In this document: positions 13,594-26,141 of the stretch, piece by piece
Layout of the letters: every line of letters begins with the position of its first letter
Numbering within the stretch: the first letter of the stretch is position 1
NCBI GenBank assembly: GCA_014904985.1
Contig: MU129109.1
Coordinates: 56,691 to 108,243 of the forward strand
Direction of reading: 5' to 3'
Source: Hydnum rufescens UP504
Lineage: Eukaryota > Basidiomycota > Agaricomycetes > Cantharellales > Hydnaceae
Length of the DNA: 51,553 nt
The notes under the pieces: model-generated
The model's input: the letters and a program-made list of their open reading frames with translations, nothing else
Database searches by the model: none
What the model was told of the DNA's origin: nothing
Made by a program: the position numbers and the translations under genes

Positions 13594-13873
13594 GGCCACG
13601 CAATAATATTAATGGGATTTAAGCAGCCCGATACAATATTAATTGCAGCATAAGGAAGCGGGATCCAAACCAAACAAACCAATTAACCCTACTGATTACA
13701 ACACGGGGTTCGAGTCAAGCAGCGATGTCACTGACATCCCTGTCCCATGCACGATGCTTCCCAACCTCCGCAAGAGTCTCCGTGAAGGCTGAAACATCTG
13801 CCTTGGCGTCACTTTCGCACAGTACAATTCCCGGCGCCTCGAGGCTGACACCTCCCTTTCTCCCCCCTAGGAA
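13594..13873 (-). pseudogene. second catalase copy, 3' part (cut by hAT insertion)
   Basis: The reverse complement matches 7,902-8,200: the last 50 or so catalase codons plus 3' UTR. Relative to the intact gene it has a 5-bp deletion in the Gly/Lys-rich stretch (frame lost) and a 3-bp deletion removing one Phe. Most CpG dinucleotides are still present. It ends exactly in CCTAGGAA at 13,866-13,873, the left target-site duplication. The missing upstream part continues at 51,321-51,553. Confidence 0.92.
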
Positions 13874-14023
13874 TAGAGTTGGCTTTGAACGGGCCGTGAA
13901 CCGCGTGAACTGAAATTCGCGAACTCGGCACCAAATCTCGTTCATATGAACAAATGTTCATGAACCATGAACACATGTTTGCGAAATGTTTATGTTGTAG
14001 CGCGTATATAGAATCAATATCTA
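13874..14023. repeat. hAT left terminus with subterminal TGAAC/GTTCA cluster
   Basis: After the terminal TAGAGTTGGC there are many copies of TGAAC or GTTCA, including GTTCATATGAAC, within about 100 bp. Such clusters are typical transposase-binding subterminal repeats. The same GTTCATATGAAC occurs near the other end at 49,647. This 150-bp terminus keeps many CpG sites, unlike most of the element. Confidence 0.8.
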
Positions 14024-14450
14024 CAGTCATTAACCAGCATGTGGTTTTGACTGGCATGTGGTGGTTTTTTCAGGAACAGGACCTTCTACACATCGGAATT
14101 GTCTGATATTTGGACTGAATGATGTTCAAAGTGATTCTACTCTGTGTAGAAATTTAATTGTTCATTGGTGGTGCCGTTGTTGAGATTGATGGCAATTAAG
14201 TGTGAATTAAAGGAATTTCAGAGAAGACAGTGTTTTAATGTCATAATAGTAACTGCCAAACAATTTCCACCATCCCAGTTGTATCTCTATCTCATAAAAG
14301 TGAATCAGGAGGACTGCTGTGCCAAGTTTTGAGACATCAGCTGTTGTGTCACAGGCTCCACATTGTTTGTTTTGACAATGAAAATTAATTGCATCCATTT
14401 AGTGTGGATCACCTTCTTCAGTCCTCAACTGAACACCCTACTTTTTAGAA

Positions 14451-15846
14451 TGCCTTTGCATGCGATATCAAAAGAAGCACATTCTCAAATTCAATCCCAT
14501 GCTAGGGAAGAGCTTCTGTCCAATGCTAGGGAATCCTGGCACAAGGCCCTGGAGGATGCTGCCTCAAAGAGGACTGTCCTTCCCAAGCTGGCAGTGTTTC
14601 TCAGAAACTACCCTGGTGTGAAGGAAACAACATTCAGATGCCATCTTCAGGGTGGCATCTCCAGACATGCCTATGCAGCCTCCCACCAGCTCCTCACTGT
14701 TGCTCAGTCTGAAGTACTCATCAAATTCATCATTGAAATGGGCGAGAAAGGGTTCCCCTTAACATTCAAGAAGGTCAGCAAGTATGCACTAGCAATCCTC
14801 AGAATACAGGACAAGAAAAAAAAATCAATTGGCATCCCCTGGGCTGAGTGCTTTGTCCAATGCTATGAGACCAAAGTATGTGCCAAGACCTGCACCCTCC
14901 TAGATCAGACCCATGCAAAGGCCTTGAACCCCACAAATGTTGCATCTCATTTCCAGCTCCTATCCAACACCATTCAGAAGTATGGCATTGTTGCTGAAAA
15001 CCTCTATAACTGCAATGAGACTGGCTGTCCACTAAATGTGCCATTCTGAGAAAAGGTGGTTTCAGCCAAATCAAAGCATGCAAAATCTGTTCAGAATGCA
15101 AGCAAGGAGTCCTTGAGTTTGTCTGTGCCAATGGTTCTGCCCTTCAACCTGTTGACATCTTCCCTGGCAAAGTCATTATGAGTAGTTGGCTGCAGAACAA
15201 TCTGCTCAGTGCAAAGTTAGTTGCTGCATCATTTCCTTGAGCATCATAGACTTATCTTATTCTAGGTATGCCTATTCTCACAAGGGTTGGGTTAATATGG
15301 ACACCTTCAAGCAGTCAATTGAACTCTTTGACCACAAAACTAAAGGGAAATTGTCTTCACCTTCCTAGTACCAACTGCTTATTGTGGATGGCCACTCCTC
15401 CCACAAGAGTCTAGACACAATACAGTACTGTCATGACCACTGCATTGTCCTCTACTGCCTACCATCCCACACGACACATACCTTACAACCCTCAATGTCA
15501 TCCTGTTCTCTCCACTGAAACAGGCATGGGCAAAGGCAGTCTCAGGCAAGGAATTTGATGGCAGGAAGGTTACCAAGGGGAACTTCCTTGAGGTATATGG
15601 AAAGGCTCACCTACAATCATTCACCTCAGCCAATATCCTTGCATCATTCTGCAAAACTGGTATCTGGCCTTTGGACCCTGGTGTCATTGCTACAGAAATG
15701 ATGGCCCAAGCACTATGGGCTCAGTGGACATTGAGACAGCAGTGCCTATTGAGCTACCTTCTCCAGTCAAGTGAAGTGTTCAGCACATCTGAAATGAATG
15801 TCACCAAAGGATGGAGGCACACTCATGGACAATCCACCACTCTGTA
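14451..15846 (+). pseudogene. pogo transposase, copy A (5' two thirds)
   Basis: The frame opens MPLHAISKEAHSQIQSHARE. It covers the helix-turn-helix region and the start of the DDE domain, then VDGHSSHKS and the pogo-type LCLP/QPLDV region, before breaking off at 15,846 into copia sequence. The first catalytic site reads CNETG instead of CDETG. In-frame stops include TGA after NVPF (about 15,047) and TAG at 15,366. Compared with copy C, many differences are CpG turned to TpG or CpA. The copy is not interrupted by copia where copies B and C are joined to it, so it may represent another allele or an older duplicate. Confidence 0.85.
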
Positions 15847-18246
15847 ACTAAGCACAAGTTTGTTCAAGAATCCGCCAATTCAGTGATTGGCAACTCCATT
15901 GTGCTGTGGGTATCGTGGGTGGTTAATCAGTGCTCTGTGCCCTGATCCCCTAGAAATTTCATGAATGCATGACTTGTGTATTTGCCTCCATGGTCAGATT
16001 GAAGCCATTTAATTTGGACTCCATGCTGCATCTTAACCCAAGCTGCAAAGTCTTTGTAGGCATCAAGTGCCTCATCCTTTGTACATAATATTGAAGCTTC
16101 AATATCCTTGTGGCGTCATCTGTAAACATCATGTTAATATGAAGACCCACCTTAAGGAATTTAGGGTTGATGGCCCAAATGTCTGATGAATTTCCCTCAC
16201 CAAATGAGGAGTGAGTGGGGGCTGTCCACTCTTTCTTGATGGCCTTCTGTGTGCCTTGGCATACTCACAAGAATCACAAGAGAAGTCTTGACATCGTCCA
16301 ATTAATTGACACCCTCGATAATGTTGTTGTTTGGCAACGTGTGCCGTATTGTGTCGACCCAGATAATATGGGCAGCCGCTTGTGGAGTTTCTGAGAGTTT
16401 CACCATCTTGTGTGCAATGACAGTTGCGCATGTTACATGTTCAACTTTGTATAAACTTTGTCACCCTGGGACCATTTCAATGACAATTCCCTTGGATTTT
16501 TTATTTTTTTTGCAGAATTTCCATCCAAAAGAGACTTGTGGCCTGCTTCGTATCCGGTTATTGAGATGATCTGTTAATCTGAGTTCTGGAGCATTGGAGG
16601 CATCATGCAAGATGACTGGGTGAATTTCCCTGTCATTCAGCACTTGAATCTTTAAGTCACCAGAACCCAATTAGCTGGAATACTCAGTTGTTAAGCTGGC
16701 AGGGATTGGGTGAGGGTTGATGGTGGTAATTAATGAATTTCTCCTTATATGGTGACATGTGTCATGTAGCCCCTGAATTGTATATTCAGTGTAGGCGCAG
16801 GAGATTTTGTCTGTTCATTTGTTATGGCTGTGATGTCTGACCTGTGGCATGGAATGGCCCGATTGTAGCCTATGCCTCCAACGTCAGCTGTGGCAGCTGC
16901 AGAGTTGCCTTCCTTAAGCACCAGTCCTTAGACCTTGGAGGGGGGATTCCATGGGTCTCTGCCCTTCCCCTTTCCTCCCCTTTCGGGCCCAACAGTCGCT
17001 TTGAAGTGTCCCTTTTGGTGGCAATTGAAGCACTTGACATCCCTCTTGTCTCTTTCCTTTGCCTGTTTGGCATGGAAGGCCTCGTCATTATTTGATTTGG
17101 ACTTCCCCCCTTCTTCGAGGGTTGGCCAGTCATACTTTTCTGTCACAAGGTGTTATTACCAGAGTTGGTGTAATAGACTTGCACTGAGATCTTGGCAACC
17201 ATAATTGAATAAACGTTATCCTATTATCATATGAGTGCGGGGAGTGATCCCAATAGAATGTTCTGTAATTCTTTGTCCAGAATAGTTGGCACCCCATGGG
17301 ATGGCCACTGCTCTATATAGATATGCCCCATTTGTCGAAGTGGCACATGGAGACATACATCATTTTGCACCACTAGCAAGTATTACTGTAATCATTTTTG
17401 TAAGTCAACCAAAATTAATTTCAACTGGTCGCTATTCATATAAGCCTTGGAGCTGATCCCAAGACCATCCTTGCCTTGAAGTCAGCCTTAATCATGGGAA
17501 TAAATCCATATCAGGGACTGAGCTGGACCACAAGTTGTTTAACCATGGCCTTGCCTTGCTTCCATTGGCCTCTGCGCATAAGTCCACCCATCACCATCAC
17601 CAGCAGTGCTATAGTCTGATGTAATCATTGCACTCATAAGGGTGCTCAAGGGGCCTTTTGCATCGAGGGCCCAACATAATCCGGTCACGAGTATGTGAAC
17701 CCAAGTCATACTGTCTTGCTGCCAATTTCATAACCAAATCTTGAATTCATTGGCCTCATAGTGATCTTTTCTAGATTGTGGGAAAAATAGGGGTAAATGT
17801 GTTTCTTTTAAGAAGAGCAAGCAATAGGGCCCATAACCTAGTGGAGATACAGTATTGACACGCAAAGAAATCCCCCTGATTCTAAGTGGGTTGAGGACAA
17901 ATTCGGTAACTGGTGAGACTCAAGTTGGCCCAGGTGAATTAAGCAGCAATGGTAGGAAGGAACACAGAGAAGTCCTTGGGTTTTGAGGGTCAAAGCCCAT
18001 CTTTTATAGTTATAACGAGGCACAGAAACACATAAAATGGGGTAAAACATGAAGTAAAGTCCAATTGTCAATGATGTGGCAAGAAAACAAAGGGGTAAAA
18101 GAGTTGCCAGTGAAACCTGACTATAAGATCAAACAGTTTCCCCGAATAAACACATTGCAAAGCCATCGGCATAGCCTCCATGGGGGTCTGCTTGTCTGCT
18201 GTCAGGTGCACCTGGGTCGTTTCCGCAATTCCTGCTACCTCCAACA
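15847..18246 (-). mobile_element. noisy partial duplicate of the copia element
   Basis: The segment parallels 21,767-24,106 of the complete copia copy (integrase to 5' LTR), but differs by frequent single-base insertions and deletions, often in homopolymers, so no frame stays open. It ends with an LTR at about 17,841-18,246 joined to pogo copy B, exactly like the junction at 24,106. The indel-rich pattern resembles an unpolished long read more than natural decay. Confidence 0.8.
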
Positions 18247-19260
18247 GCAGTGTATTTCTCAGAAACTACCACTGGTGTGAAGGAAAACATTGCAGAACAT
18301 CTTCCAGGGTGGCATCTCATAGATAGACCTAGTGCAGCCTCACACAGCTCCTCACTGTTGCTCAGTCTGAAGTACTCATCCAAATTCATCATTGGAATGG
18401 GCAAGAAAGGGTTCCCCCTTAATGTTCAAGAAGGTCAGTGAGTATGCACTAAGCAATCTCAGAATACAGGACAAGAAAAAAAAATCAATTGGCATCCCTG
18501 GCTGAGTGCTTTGTCCAATGCTATGAGACAAAGTAGGTGCCAAGACCTGCACCCTCCTAGATCAGACCCATGCAAAGGCCTTGAACCCCACAAATGTTGC
18601 ATCTCATTTCCAGCTCCTATCCAACACCATTCAGAAGTATGGCATTGTTGCTGAAAACTCTATAACTGCAATGAGACTGGCTGTCCACTAAATGTGCCAT
18701 TCTGAGAAAAGGTGGTTTCAGCCAAATCAAAGCATGCAAAATCTGTTCAGAATGCAAGGAGGACAGTCCTTGAGTTTGTCTGTGCTGCATGGTTCTGCCC
18801 TTCAACCTGTTGACATCTTCCGGAAAGTCATTATGAGTAGTTGGCTGCAGAACAATCTCCCAGTGCAAAGTTAGTTGCTGCATCATTTCCTTGAGCATCA
18901 ATAGACTTATCTTATTCTAGGTATGCCTATTCTCACAGGGTTGGGTTAATGACAGACACCTTCAAGCAGTCAATTGAACTCTTTGACCAAAACTAAAGGA
19001 ATTGTCTTCACCTTCCTAGTACCAACTGCTTATTGTGGATGGCCACTCCTCCCACAAGAGTCTAGACACAATACAGTACTGTCATGACCACTGCATTGTC
19101 CTCTACTGCCTACCATCCCACACGACACATACCTTACAACCCCTCAATGTCATCCTGTTCTCTCCACTGAAACAGGCATGGGCAAAGGCAGTTCTCAGGC
19201 GGAATTTGATGGCAGGAAGGTTACCAGGGGAACTTCCTTGAGGTATATGGAAAGGCTCAC
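18247..19260 (+). pseudogene. pogo transposase, copy B (noisy)
   Basis: This is a partial pogo coding segment starting right after an LTR at GCAGTGT, the same junction as copy C at 24,107. It stops at 19,260, where 3' LTR sequence of the next copia begins. Missing single bases break the frame throughout (for example the segments matching 14,820-14,900 of copy A). It shares with A and C the TGA stop after the NVPF motif. Confidence 0.8.
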
Positions 19261-19455
19261 CGCGAGAAGTAAAAGTCCAATTGTCAATGATGGTGGCAAG
19301 AAAACAAAGGGTAAAAGATTGCCAGTGAAACCTAGCTATAAGATCCAAACAGTAGATTCGTGAATAATGATTGGCGAAGCCATTGGCTAGCCTCGTGGGG
19401 TTGCACTTGTCTCTGTCAGCATGCCTGGTCATTTCCGCAATTCCTTGCTCCAACA
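19261..19455 (-). repeat. copia 3' LTR, truncated
   Basis: The 195 bp are nearly the same as the outer half of the 5' LTR (23,912-24,106). The start TGTTGGAGCAAGG lies at 19,455 next to the purine tract. The distal part is missing and replaced by pogo copy B at 19,260. Confidence 0.85.
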
Positions 19456-19462
19456 CTCCCCC

Positions 19463-22400
19463 TCAAGCATGACATAACCTGAGTCCTTTGGCATGATAAT
19501 CCAATTTCGCAGCCCCAAGGGCTTTTGTAAGAATATCAGCCATCATAGTCTCCATAGGACAATATACCAAATTGAAAGTCCCATCTTTAATGGTCTCACA
19601 GATAAAATGAAAGTGTATGTTGATATGTTTCATCTGGGCATGATAATTATTGCCCATTGCAAGCTTCAATGCAGCTTGGTTGTTGCAATACAGAGTTGTG
19701 GCTTTGAGCCAAGTGTGAAAGATTTCAGCAATGAGGCCTTGTAGCCAAATGCCCTCTTTGGCTGCCTGAGTTGCAGTGACATATTCCACCTCAGCTGTCG
19801 ATAGCATGATTAGCTCCTGTTTCTGGGAGCTCCAGGAGATGGTTCCTCTGTTGATCAGGTAAGTATATCCCATTATAGCATGATGGTGCTCCTGTGTCAC
19901 TCCATCTGCATCAGTGTACCCAAGTAAGTCATGATTCTTCAATCCATATGTTAGGCTAACATCTTTTGTGCCTGATAGGTACTGTATAGCTTGCTTTGCT
20001 GCTTCCCAGTGTGTGGGTCCTGGCTTGTCAAGGAATTGTGATAGTGTTGATACCACAAAGGTAATGTCTGGCCTCATGGCCATGGATGCATACATGAGGC
20101 TTCCGATGGCCTTGCAATAAGGGGTCCGCTTCATATGTTCGATTTCTTCAGGATTCATCATGGGATCCTCTTTTGTGAGCATGGCCCTGGGTTCCATTGG
20201 CATATTTATGAATTTTGAGTTGCCCAAAGAGAACCAGGCTACAATTGAATCAATGTATGACTTTTGTGATAATCGGATTGTTCGTAATTTGCAGTCCCGA
20301 TTGATTTTAATGCCAAGTAGCCAGTGAAGTGGGCCTAAATCAGTAATCAGGTATTTATCATTGATCTTTCACTTGTATTCATCAAGCAATGCCCTTGATG
20401 GGCCTGTGAATGTGCAATTGTTGATGTGAATTGCAAGAATAAGTTCCTCCCCATTGACTTGGGTATGGAACACACCCAGGTCGGTGTGGCTGGCCCTGAA
20501 ACTGAGATCATTAAGGGTATGCAAAAGGGAGTCATACCAGCATCACCCAGCCTGTTTGAGACCATACAAGGTCTTCTGCAGTCACAGAATCATATGTTTC
20601 CCCTGGGGTTTGTACTCAGGGGGAAACTGCATATAGATTTCTTTGTTTTCGTCAAGTTCACCATTGAGGTATGCACTGTTGAAATCAAAAGAGTTGATAT
20701 CCCAATCATTTCGTGTGGTGAGTGCGATAATCATTCAAAAACTTGCAAGTCGCACAACAGGGGAATAGGTTTCATAGTAGTCAACACTGTAAATTTGGGT
20801 AAAACTGTGGGCAACTAAACATGCCTTGTATTTAAGAATGGTCCCATCTGCCTTTCGCTTGATTTTGAAGACAAGTTTGCAATTGACAATATTTTTGTCT
20901 GGTGGCCTTGGAACTTCTTCCCAAGTTCCAGCATCTTCGACAGTCTTGAGCCAATATCTATAGCTTGTTTCCATCATGGCCAATCTGTTCATGACTTGGC
21001 CTCTTCCAGGGATTTCAGATCTCCATCAATGTCTTGGATTGTCACAAAAACCACATCATCAAGTTCTATGTGATAGATGGCATCATTTATGAGAGAAATA
21101 GAATTCTTGCCAATATTATCACCACTCCCCCTGATGCCAGGGATCTGAGAGTCAGGTTTGTGCATATATCCATGCACTGTGCCTTCACCTTGTGTGAGGC
21201 ATTGTATATATTGGGAGAGTTTCGAGGCATGTGTAGAACATTGTTTGGGTTCAGTAGGCTGAGCCTTTTTTGGGGTGGGAGGAATTTCAAGGGGACAGGG
21301 TGGTTGAACAGGTGTAGTTGGCCCAGACTTTAGACTTTTGTTGTTGTCTGAGTCTTCAGGGCCTGAGGAACTGTTGTTGGTTGGCAGGGAATCTATCCAC
21401 AGCCTCAAGCTCGTAACTGGTGGGTTGAGGGAAATGTCAATTGTTGAGGTGACAAATTTGACATTACGTTCAATGGAAATTTTGTTCCTTCCCTTCCAGT
21501 AAACCCTATGAGCATGTGGGCTATCATTATCATAGCCCACCCAGAAGGCCTCATTTGTGTGTTCATCAAGTTTTGATCTGGAGTTGTTATGAACCCAGAC
21601 TCATTGGCCCCAAATAGGGACATTTGTGAGGTTTGGCTTTTCCTTTGTAAGCTGTTCAAGTGGCATCATGTGGCCTAAGACATGTGGAGAGGTATGGTTT
21701 TTTGAGCCAGATGGCCCAATTCACAGCCTCACCCCAGAGATTTTTCGGCAATTGGGATTGATGTAACATAGCACAAGTTTGTTCAAGAATCCGCCAATTC
21801 AGTGATTTGGCAACTCCATTGTGCTGTGGGGTATCGTGGGTGGTTAATCAGTGCTCTGTGCCCTGATCCCTAGAAATTTCATGAATGCATGACTTGTGTA
21901 TTTGCCTCCATGGTCAGATTGAAGCCATTTAATTTGGACTCCATGCTGCATCTTCACCCAAGCTGCAAAGTCTTTGTAGGCATCAAGTGCCTCATCCTTT
22001 GTACATAATAGTTGAAGCTTCATATATCTTGTGGCGTCATCTGTAAACATGATGTAATATGAGCACCCACCTAAGGAATTTAGGGGTGATGGCCCCAAAT
22101 GTCTGTATGAATTTCCTCACCAAATGAGGAGGTGAGTGGGGCTGTCCACTCTTTCTTGATGGCCTTCTGTGTGGCCTTGGCATACTCACAAGAATCACAA
22201 GAGAAGTCTTTGACATCGTCAATTAATTTGACACCCTCGATAATGTTGTTTTTGGCAAGTGTGCGTATTGTGTCGACAGATATATGGGCCAGCCGCTTGT
22301 GGAGTTCTGAGAGTTTCACCATCTTGTGTGCAATGACAGTTGCCATGTTAGCATGTTCAACTTTGTATAAACTGTTGTCACCCACTGGGACATTTCCAAT

Positions 22401-23624
22401 GACAATTCCCTTGGGATTTTTTATTTTGCACAAGTTTCCATCAAAGAGAACTTTGTGGCCTGCCTTCGTAATCCGGTTTATTGAGATGACTGTTAATCTG
22501 AGTTCTGGAGCATGGAGGGCATCATGCAAGATGACTGGGGTGAATTTCCTGTCATTCAGCACTTGAATCTTTAAGTCACCAGAACCAATAGCGTGGAATA
22601 CTCAGTTGTTAGCTGCAAGGATTGGGTGAGGGTTGATGGGATGGTAATTAATGAATTTCTCCTTATATGGTGACATGTGTCATGTAGCCCCTGAATTGTA
22701 TATTTCAGTGTAGGCAGGAGATTTTGTCTGTTCATTTGTTATGGCTGTGATGTCTGACTGTGGCATGATGGCCTCGATTGTAGCCTATGCCTCAACGTCA
22801 GCATGTGCAGCTGCAGAGGTGCTTTCCTTAGCACCAGTCCTAGACCTTGGTGATCCATGTGGTCCCTGCCCTTCCTTTCCTCCCCCTTTCGCCCAACAGT
22901 CTGCTTTGAAGTGTCCCTTTTGGTGGCAATTGAAGCACTTGACATCCTTCTTGCTCTTCCTTTGCCTGTTGGCATGGAAGGCCTCGTCATTATTTGATTT
23001 GGACTTCCCCTTCTTCAGGGTTTGCCAGTCATACTTGTCTGTCACAAGGTGGATTACCAGAGTTGGTGTAATAGACTTGCCACTGAGATCTGTGGCAGCC
23101 ATAATTGAATTTATCCTATTATCATATGAGTCGGGGAGTGATCCCAATAGAATGTTTCTGTATTCTTTGTCCAGAATAGTGGCACCCATGGGTGCCAACT
23201 GCTCTTTAAGATTGGCCAATTTGTCGAAGTGCACATGGACATCATCATCTGCACCACAGCAAGTATTCTGTAATCATTTTTGTAAGTCAACCAAAATTAA
23301 TTTCAACTGTCCTTCATATAAAGCCTGGAGCTGATCCCAGACCTCCTTGGCCTTGAGTCCAGCCTTAATCTGGCTGAATACCATATCAGGGACTGAGCTG
23401 GCCACAAGTTGTTTAACCATGGCCTTGTCCTTCTTCCATTGAGCCTCTGGCATAAGTCCATCGACCATACCAGCAGTGCTATAGTCTGATGTAATCATGT
23501 CACTCATAAGGTGCTCAAGGAGCCCTTTTGCATCGAGGGCCCACATAATCCGGTCACAGTATGTGACCCAATTCATACTGTCTGCTGCCAATTTCATAAC
23601 CCAAATCTTGAATTCATTGCTCAT
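19463..23624 (-). pseudogene. copia gag-pol polyprotein, interrupted frames
   Basis: Read leftward. Gag starts MSNEFKIWVMKLAADSMNW at 23,624. The zinc knuckle CFNCHQKGHFKADC lies near 22,910. The protease region has NSGAT where DSGA is usual, so the catalytic Asp looks lost. The GAG-pre-integrase segment has HKRLAHIS and CDSCEYAK. The integrase core contains FTDDATR and SDHGGKY. The RT starts around 20,992 (WEEVPRPPDKNIV, YSPVVRLASF), and RNase H ends near 19,463 (GYTDADG, STAEVEYVTATQAAKEG). Stops and shifts separate these blocks, so the element is not intact. Confidence 0.88.
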
Positions 23625-23702
23625 AGTGATCTTTTCTAGTTGTGGGAAAAATAGGGGGTAAATGTGTTTCTTTAAGAGAGCAGCAATGGGCCCATAACCT
23701 AG

Positions 23703-24106
23703 TGAGAGTTACAGTATTCACGCAAGAAGAACTCCCCCTGATTACTAAGTGGGTGAGGACAAATTCGGTAGACTGGTGAGACTCAAGTTGCCCAGGTGAA
23801 TTAAGCAGCAATGGCAGGAGGAACACAGAGAAGTCCTTGGGATTTTGAGGGTCAAAGCCCATCTTTTATAGTATTTACAGGAGGCACAGAAACACATAAA
23901 ATGGGGTAAAACATGAAGTAAAAGTCCAATTGTCAATGATGGTGGCAAGAAAACAAAGGGGTAAAAGATTGCCAGTGAAACCTAGCTATAAGATCCAAAC
24001 AGTAGATTCCCGAATAACAATTGGCAAAGCCATCGGCATAGCCTCATGGGGTCATGCTTGTCTCTGTCAGTGCACCTGGTCGTTTCCGCAATTCCTTGCT
24101 CCAACA
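23703..24106 (-). repeat. copia 5' LTR
   Basis: A 404-bp LTR with TG...CA ends on the minus strand. The primer-binding site on its inner side (23,685-23,700) reads GGTTATGGGCCCATT in the retrotransposon sense. The outer end joins pogo copy C at GCAGTGT. Confidence 0.85.
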
Positions 24107-25379
24107 GCAGTGTTTCTCAGAAACTACCCTGGTGTGAAGGAAAAAACATTCAGACACCATCTCCAGGGTGGCATCTCCATATGTGCCTATGCAGCCTCCC
24201 ACCAGCTCCTCACTGTTGCTCAGTCTGAAGTACTCATCAAATTCATCATTGGAATGGGCAAGAAAGGGTTCCCCTTAATGTTCAAGAAGGTCAGTGAGTA
24301 TGCACTAGCAATCCTCAGAATACAGGACAAGAAAAAAAAATCAATTGGCATCCACTGGGCTGAGTGCTTTGTCCAATGCTACAAGACCAAAATAGGTGCC
24401 AAGACCTGCACCCTCCTAGATCAGACCTGCACAAAGGCCTTGAACCCCACAAATGTTGCATCTCATTTCCAGCTCCTATCTGACACCATTCAGAAGTATG
24501 GCATTGTTGCCAAAAACCTCTATAACTGTGATGAGACTGGCTGTCCACTAAATGTGCCATTCTGAGAAAAGGTAGTGGTTTCAGCCAAATCAAAGCATGC
24601 AAGATCTGTTCAGAATGCAAGTGAGGACCACATTACAGTCCTTGAGTTTGTCTGTGCTGATGGTTCTGCCCTTCAACCTGTGTCATCTTCCCCGGAGAAG
24701 TCATTATGAGTAGTTGGCTGCAGAACAATCCACTCAGTGCAAAGTTAGTTGCTGCATCATTTCCTTGAGCATCATAGACTTATCTTATTCTAGGTATGCC
24801 TATTCTCACAAGGGTTGGGTTAATACAGACATCTTCAAGCAGTCAATTGAACTCTTTGACCATGAAACTAAAGGGAAATTGTCTTCACCTTCCCAGTACT
24901 GACTGCTTATTGTGGATGGCCACTCCTCCCATGAGAGTCTAGACATGATACAGTACTGTCATGACCACTGCATTGTCCTCTACTGCCTACCATCCCACAT
25001 GACACATGCCTTACAACCCCTTGATGTCATCCTGTTCTCTCCACTGAAACAGGCATGGGCAAAGGCAGTCTCAGGTGAGGAATTTGATGGCAGGAAGGTT
25101 ACCAAGGGGAACTTCCTTGAGGTATATGGAAAGGCTCACCTGCAATCATTCACCTCAGCCAATATCCTTGTCATTCTGCAAAACTGGTATCTGGCCTTTG
25201 GACCCTGGTGTCATCACTACAGAAATGATGGCCCCAAGCACTATGGGCTCAGTGGACATTGAGACAGCAGTGCCTATTGAGCTACCTTCTCCAGTCAAGC
25301 AAAGTGTTCAGTATATCTGAAATGAACATCACTGAAGGATGGAGGCACAACTCATGGACAATCCACCACTCACACCAAC
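24107..25379 (+). pseudogene. pogo transposase, copy C, first block
   Basis: This block encodes the HTH and DDE regions. The first catalytic motif NLYNCDETGCPLN is intact, VDGHSSHES and LQPLDV supply the other two acidic positions, and CKTGIWPLDP marks the domain end. An intron at about 24,748-24,794 joins SAK to YAYSHKGW. Stops remain at TGA after NVPF and TGA at about 24,900 (SQY, stop, LLIVDG). The coding sequence continues after two later insertions at 28,571-28,630 and 29,408-29,914, so the gene was one unit. Confidence 0.85.
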
Positions 25380-25940
25380 CTGTTGTGGAAGATAAAAACA
25401 TCCAGTATCAGAAAATGCGAATATCCATTGATCCCAGCCATTGGAATGATCATGTGACCTATTACGAAATTAATTACGGCTATGCATGAAAACAGAGTTC
25501 ATTCAATTACTCCGTCAGTTTTGATCGGAGAGGTACGCCCATATAACTCTCGGAAAGCCACGATTCACACCTTTCGAATGGTACCAAACACAAGTCGAAC
25601 AGACCAAAAATGCACTCTCCAGACCAATTTTACTATCAAAATCCGGAATTTTCAGTAAAAAACGAATTTCTCCGTCAGTTCGCATCCAATCCCTTCGAAA
25701 CAACCGCGCCTGGAAAGATATAAAAAATCCACATCCAACAGTACTAAGCACACAAATAAAAAATTAAAACTGAACTCTGCAGAACAATATTACTGTCAGA
25801 ATCAACACCCATCAGTAAAAAACGAATTTCTCTGTCAATTTACACCGGATCTGCTCGGAACCACTGCACCCAGAAAGCTGTTAAAAATATGCATCGAATG
25901 ATACCAAGAATGTCTATTACGGATGCAAACTGTTGTTTCT

Positions 25941-26014
25941 GCATCGAATCCCATCCCATGCACTTGTCCCCATTATCAACCAGCAACAAAAACATCTTAA
26001 CCACTGGACTACAA
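25941..26014 (-). repeat. tRNA-like Pol III promoter segment, left arm
   Basis: On the minus strand the sequence reads TAGTCCAGTGGTTAAGA, a perfect A-box fit. Then comes TTGATAA at the anticodon-loop position (GAT, isoleucine-like) and GGGATTCGATGC, a near B-box. The cloverleaf stems pair poorly and the spacing before the B box is long, so this is a tRNA-derived segment rather than a functional tRNA gene. Confidence 0.6.
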
Positions 26015-26141
26015 ACAAATTAATCTCCAAGAACTCGGAAATATCCTTTGATTTCATCTCCCATTGCCACAAATAACTTCTAGAACCTCACAGATAAGAA
26101 AGATAACACCTTCTTAGCAACCCTTTTGTTCTGTTTATGAA

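Larger units (their letters stand above)
19261..24106 (-). mobile_element. Ty1/copia retrotransposon
   Basis: On the minus strand the 5' LTR is 24,106-23,703, starting TGTTGGAGCAAGG and ending TCTCA. It is followed by AGGTTATGGGCCCATT, which matches the half-tRNA-iMet primer site used by Drosophila copia. Gag-pol follows. A purine tract (GAGGGGGAG) abuts the start of the 3' LTR at 19,455. The 3' LTR is truncated at 19,261 where it meets pogo DNA. The base after the 5' LTR is pogo GCAGT, but no matching duplication is seen at the other side, so the left junction was rearranged. Confidence 0.88.
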
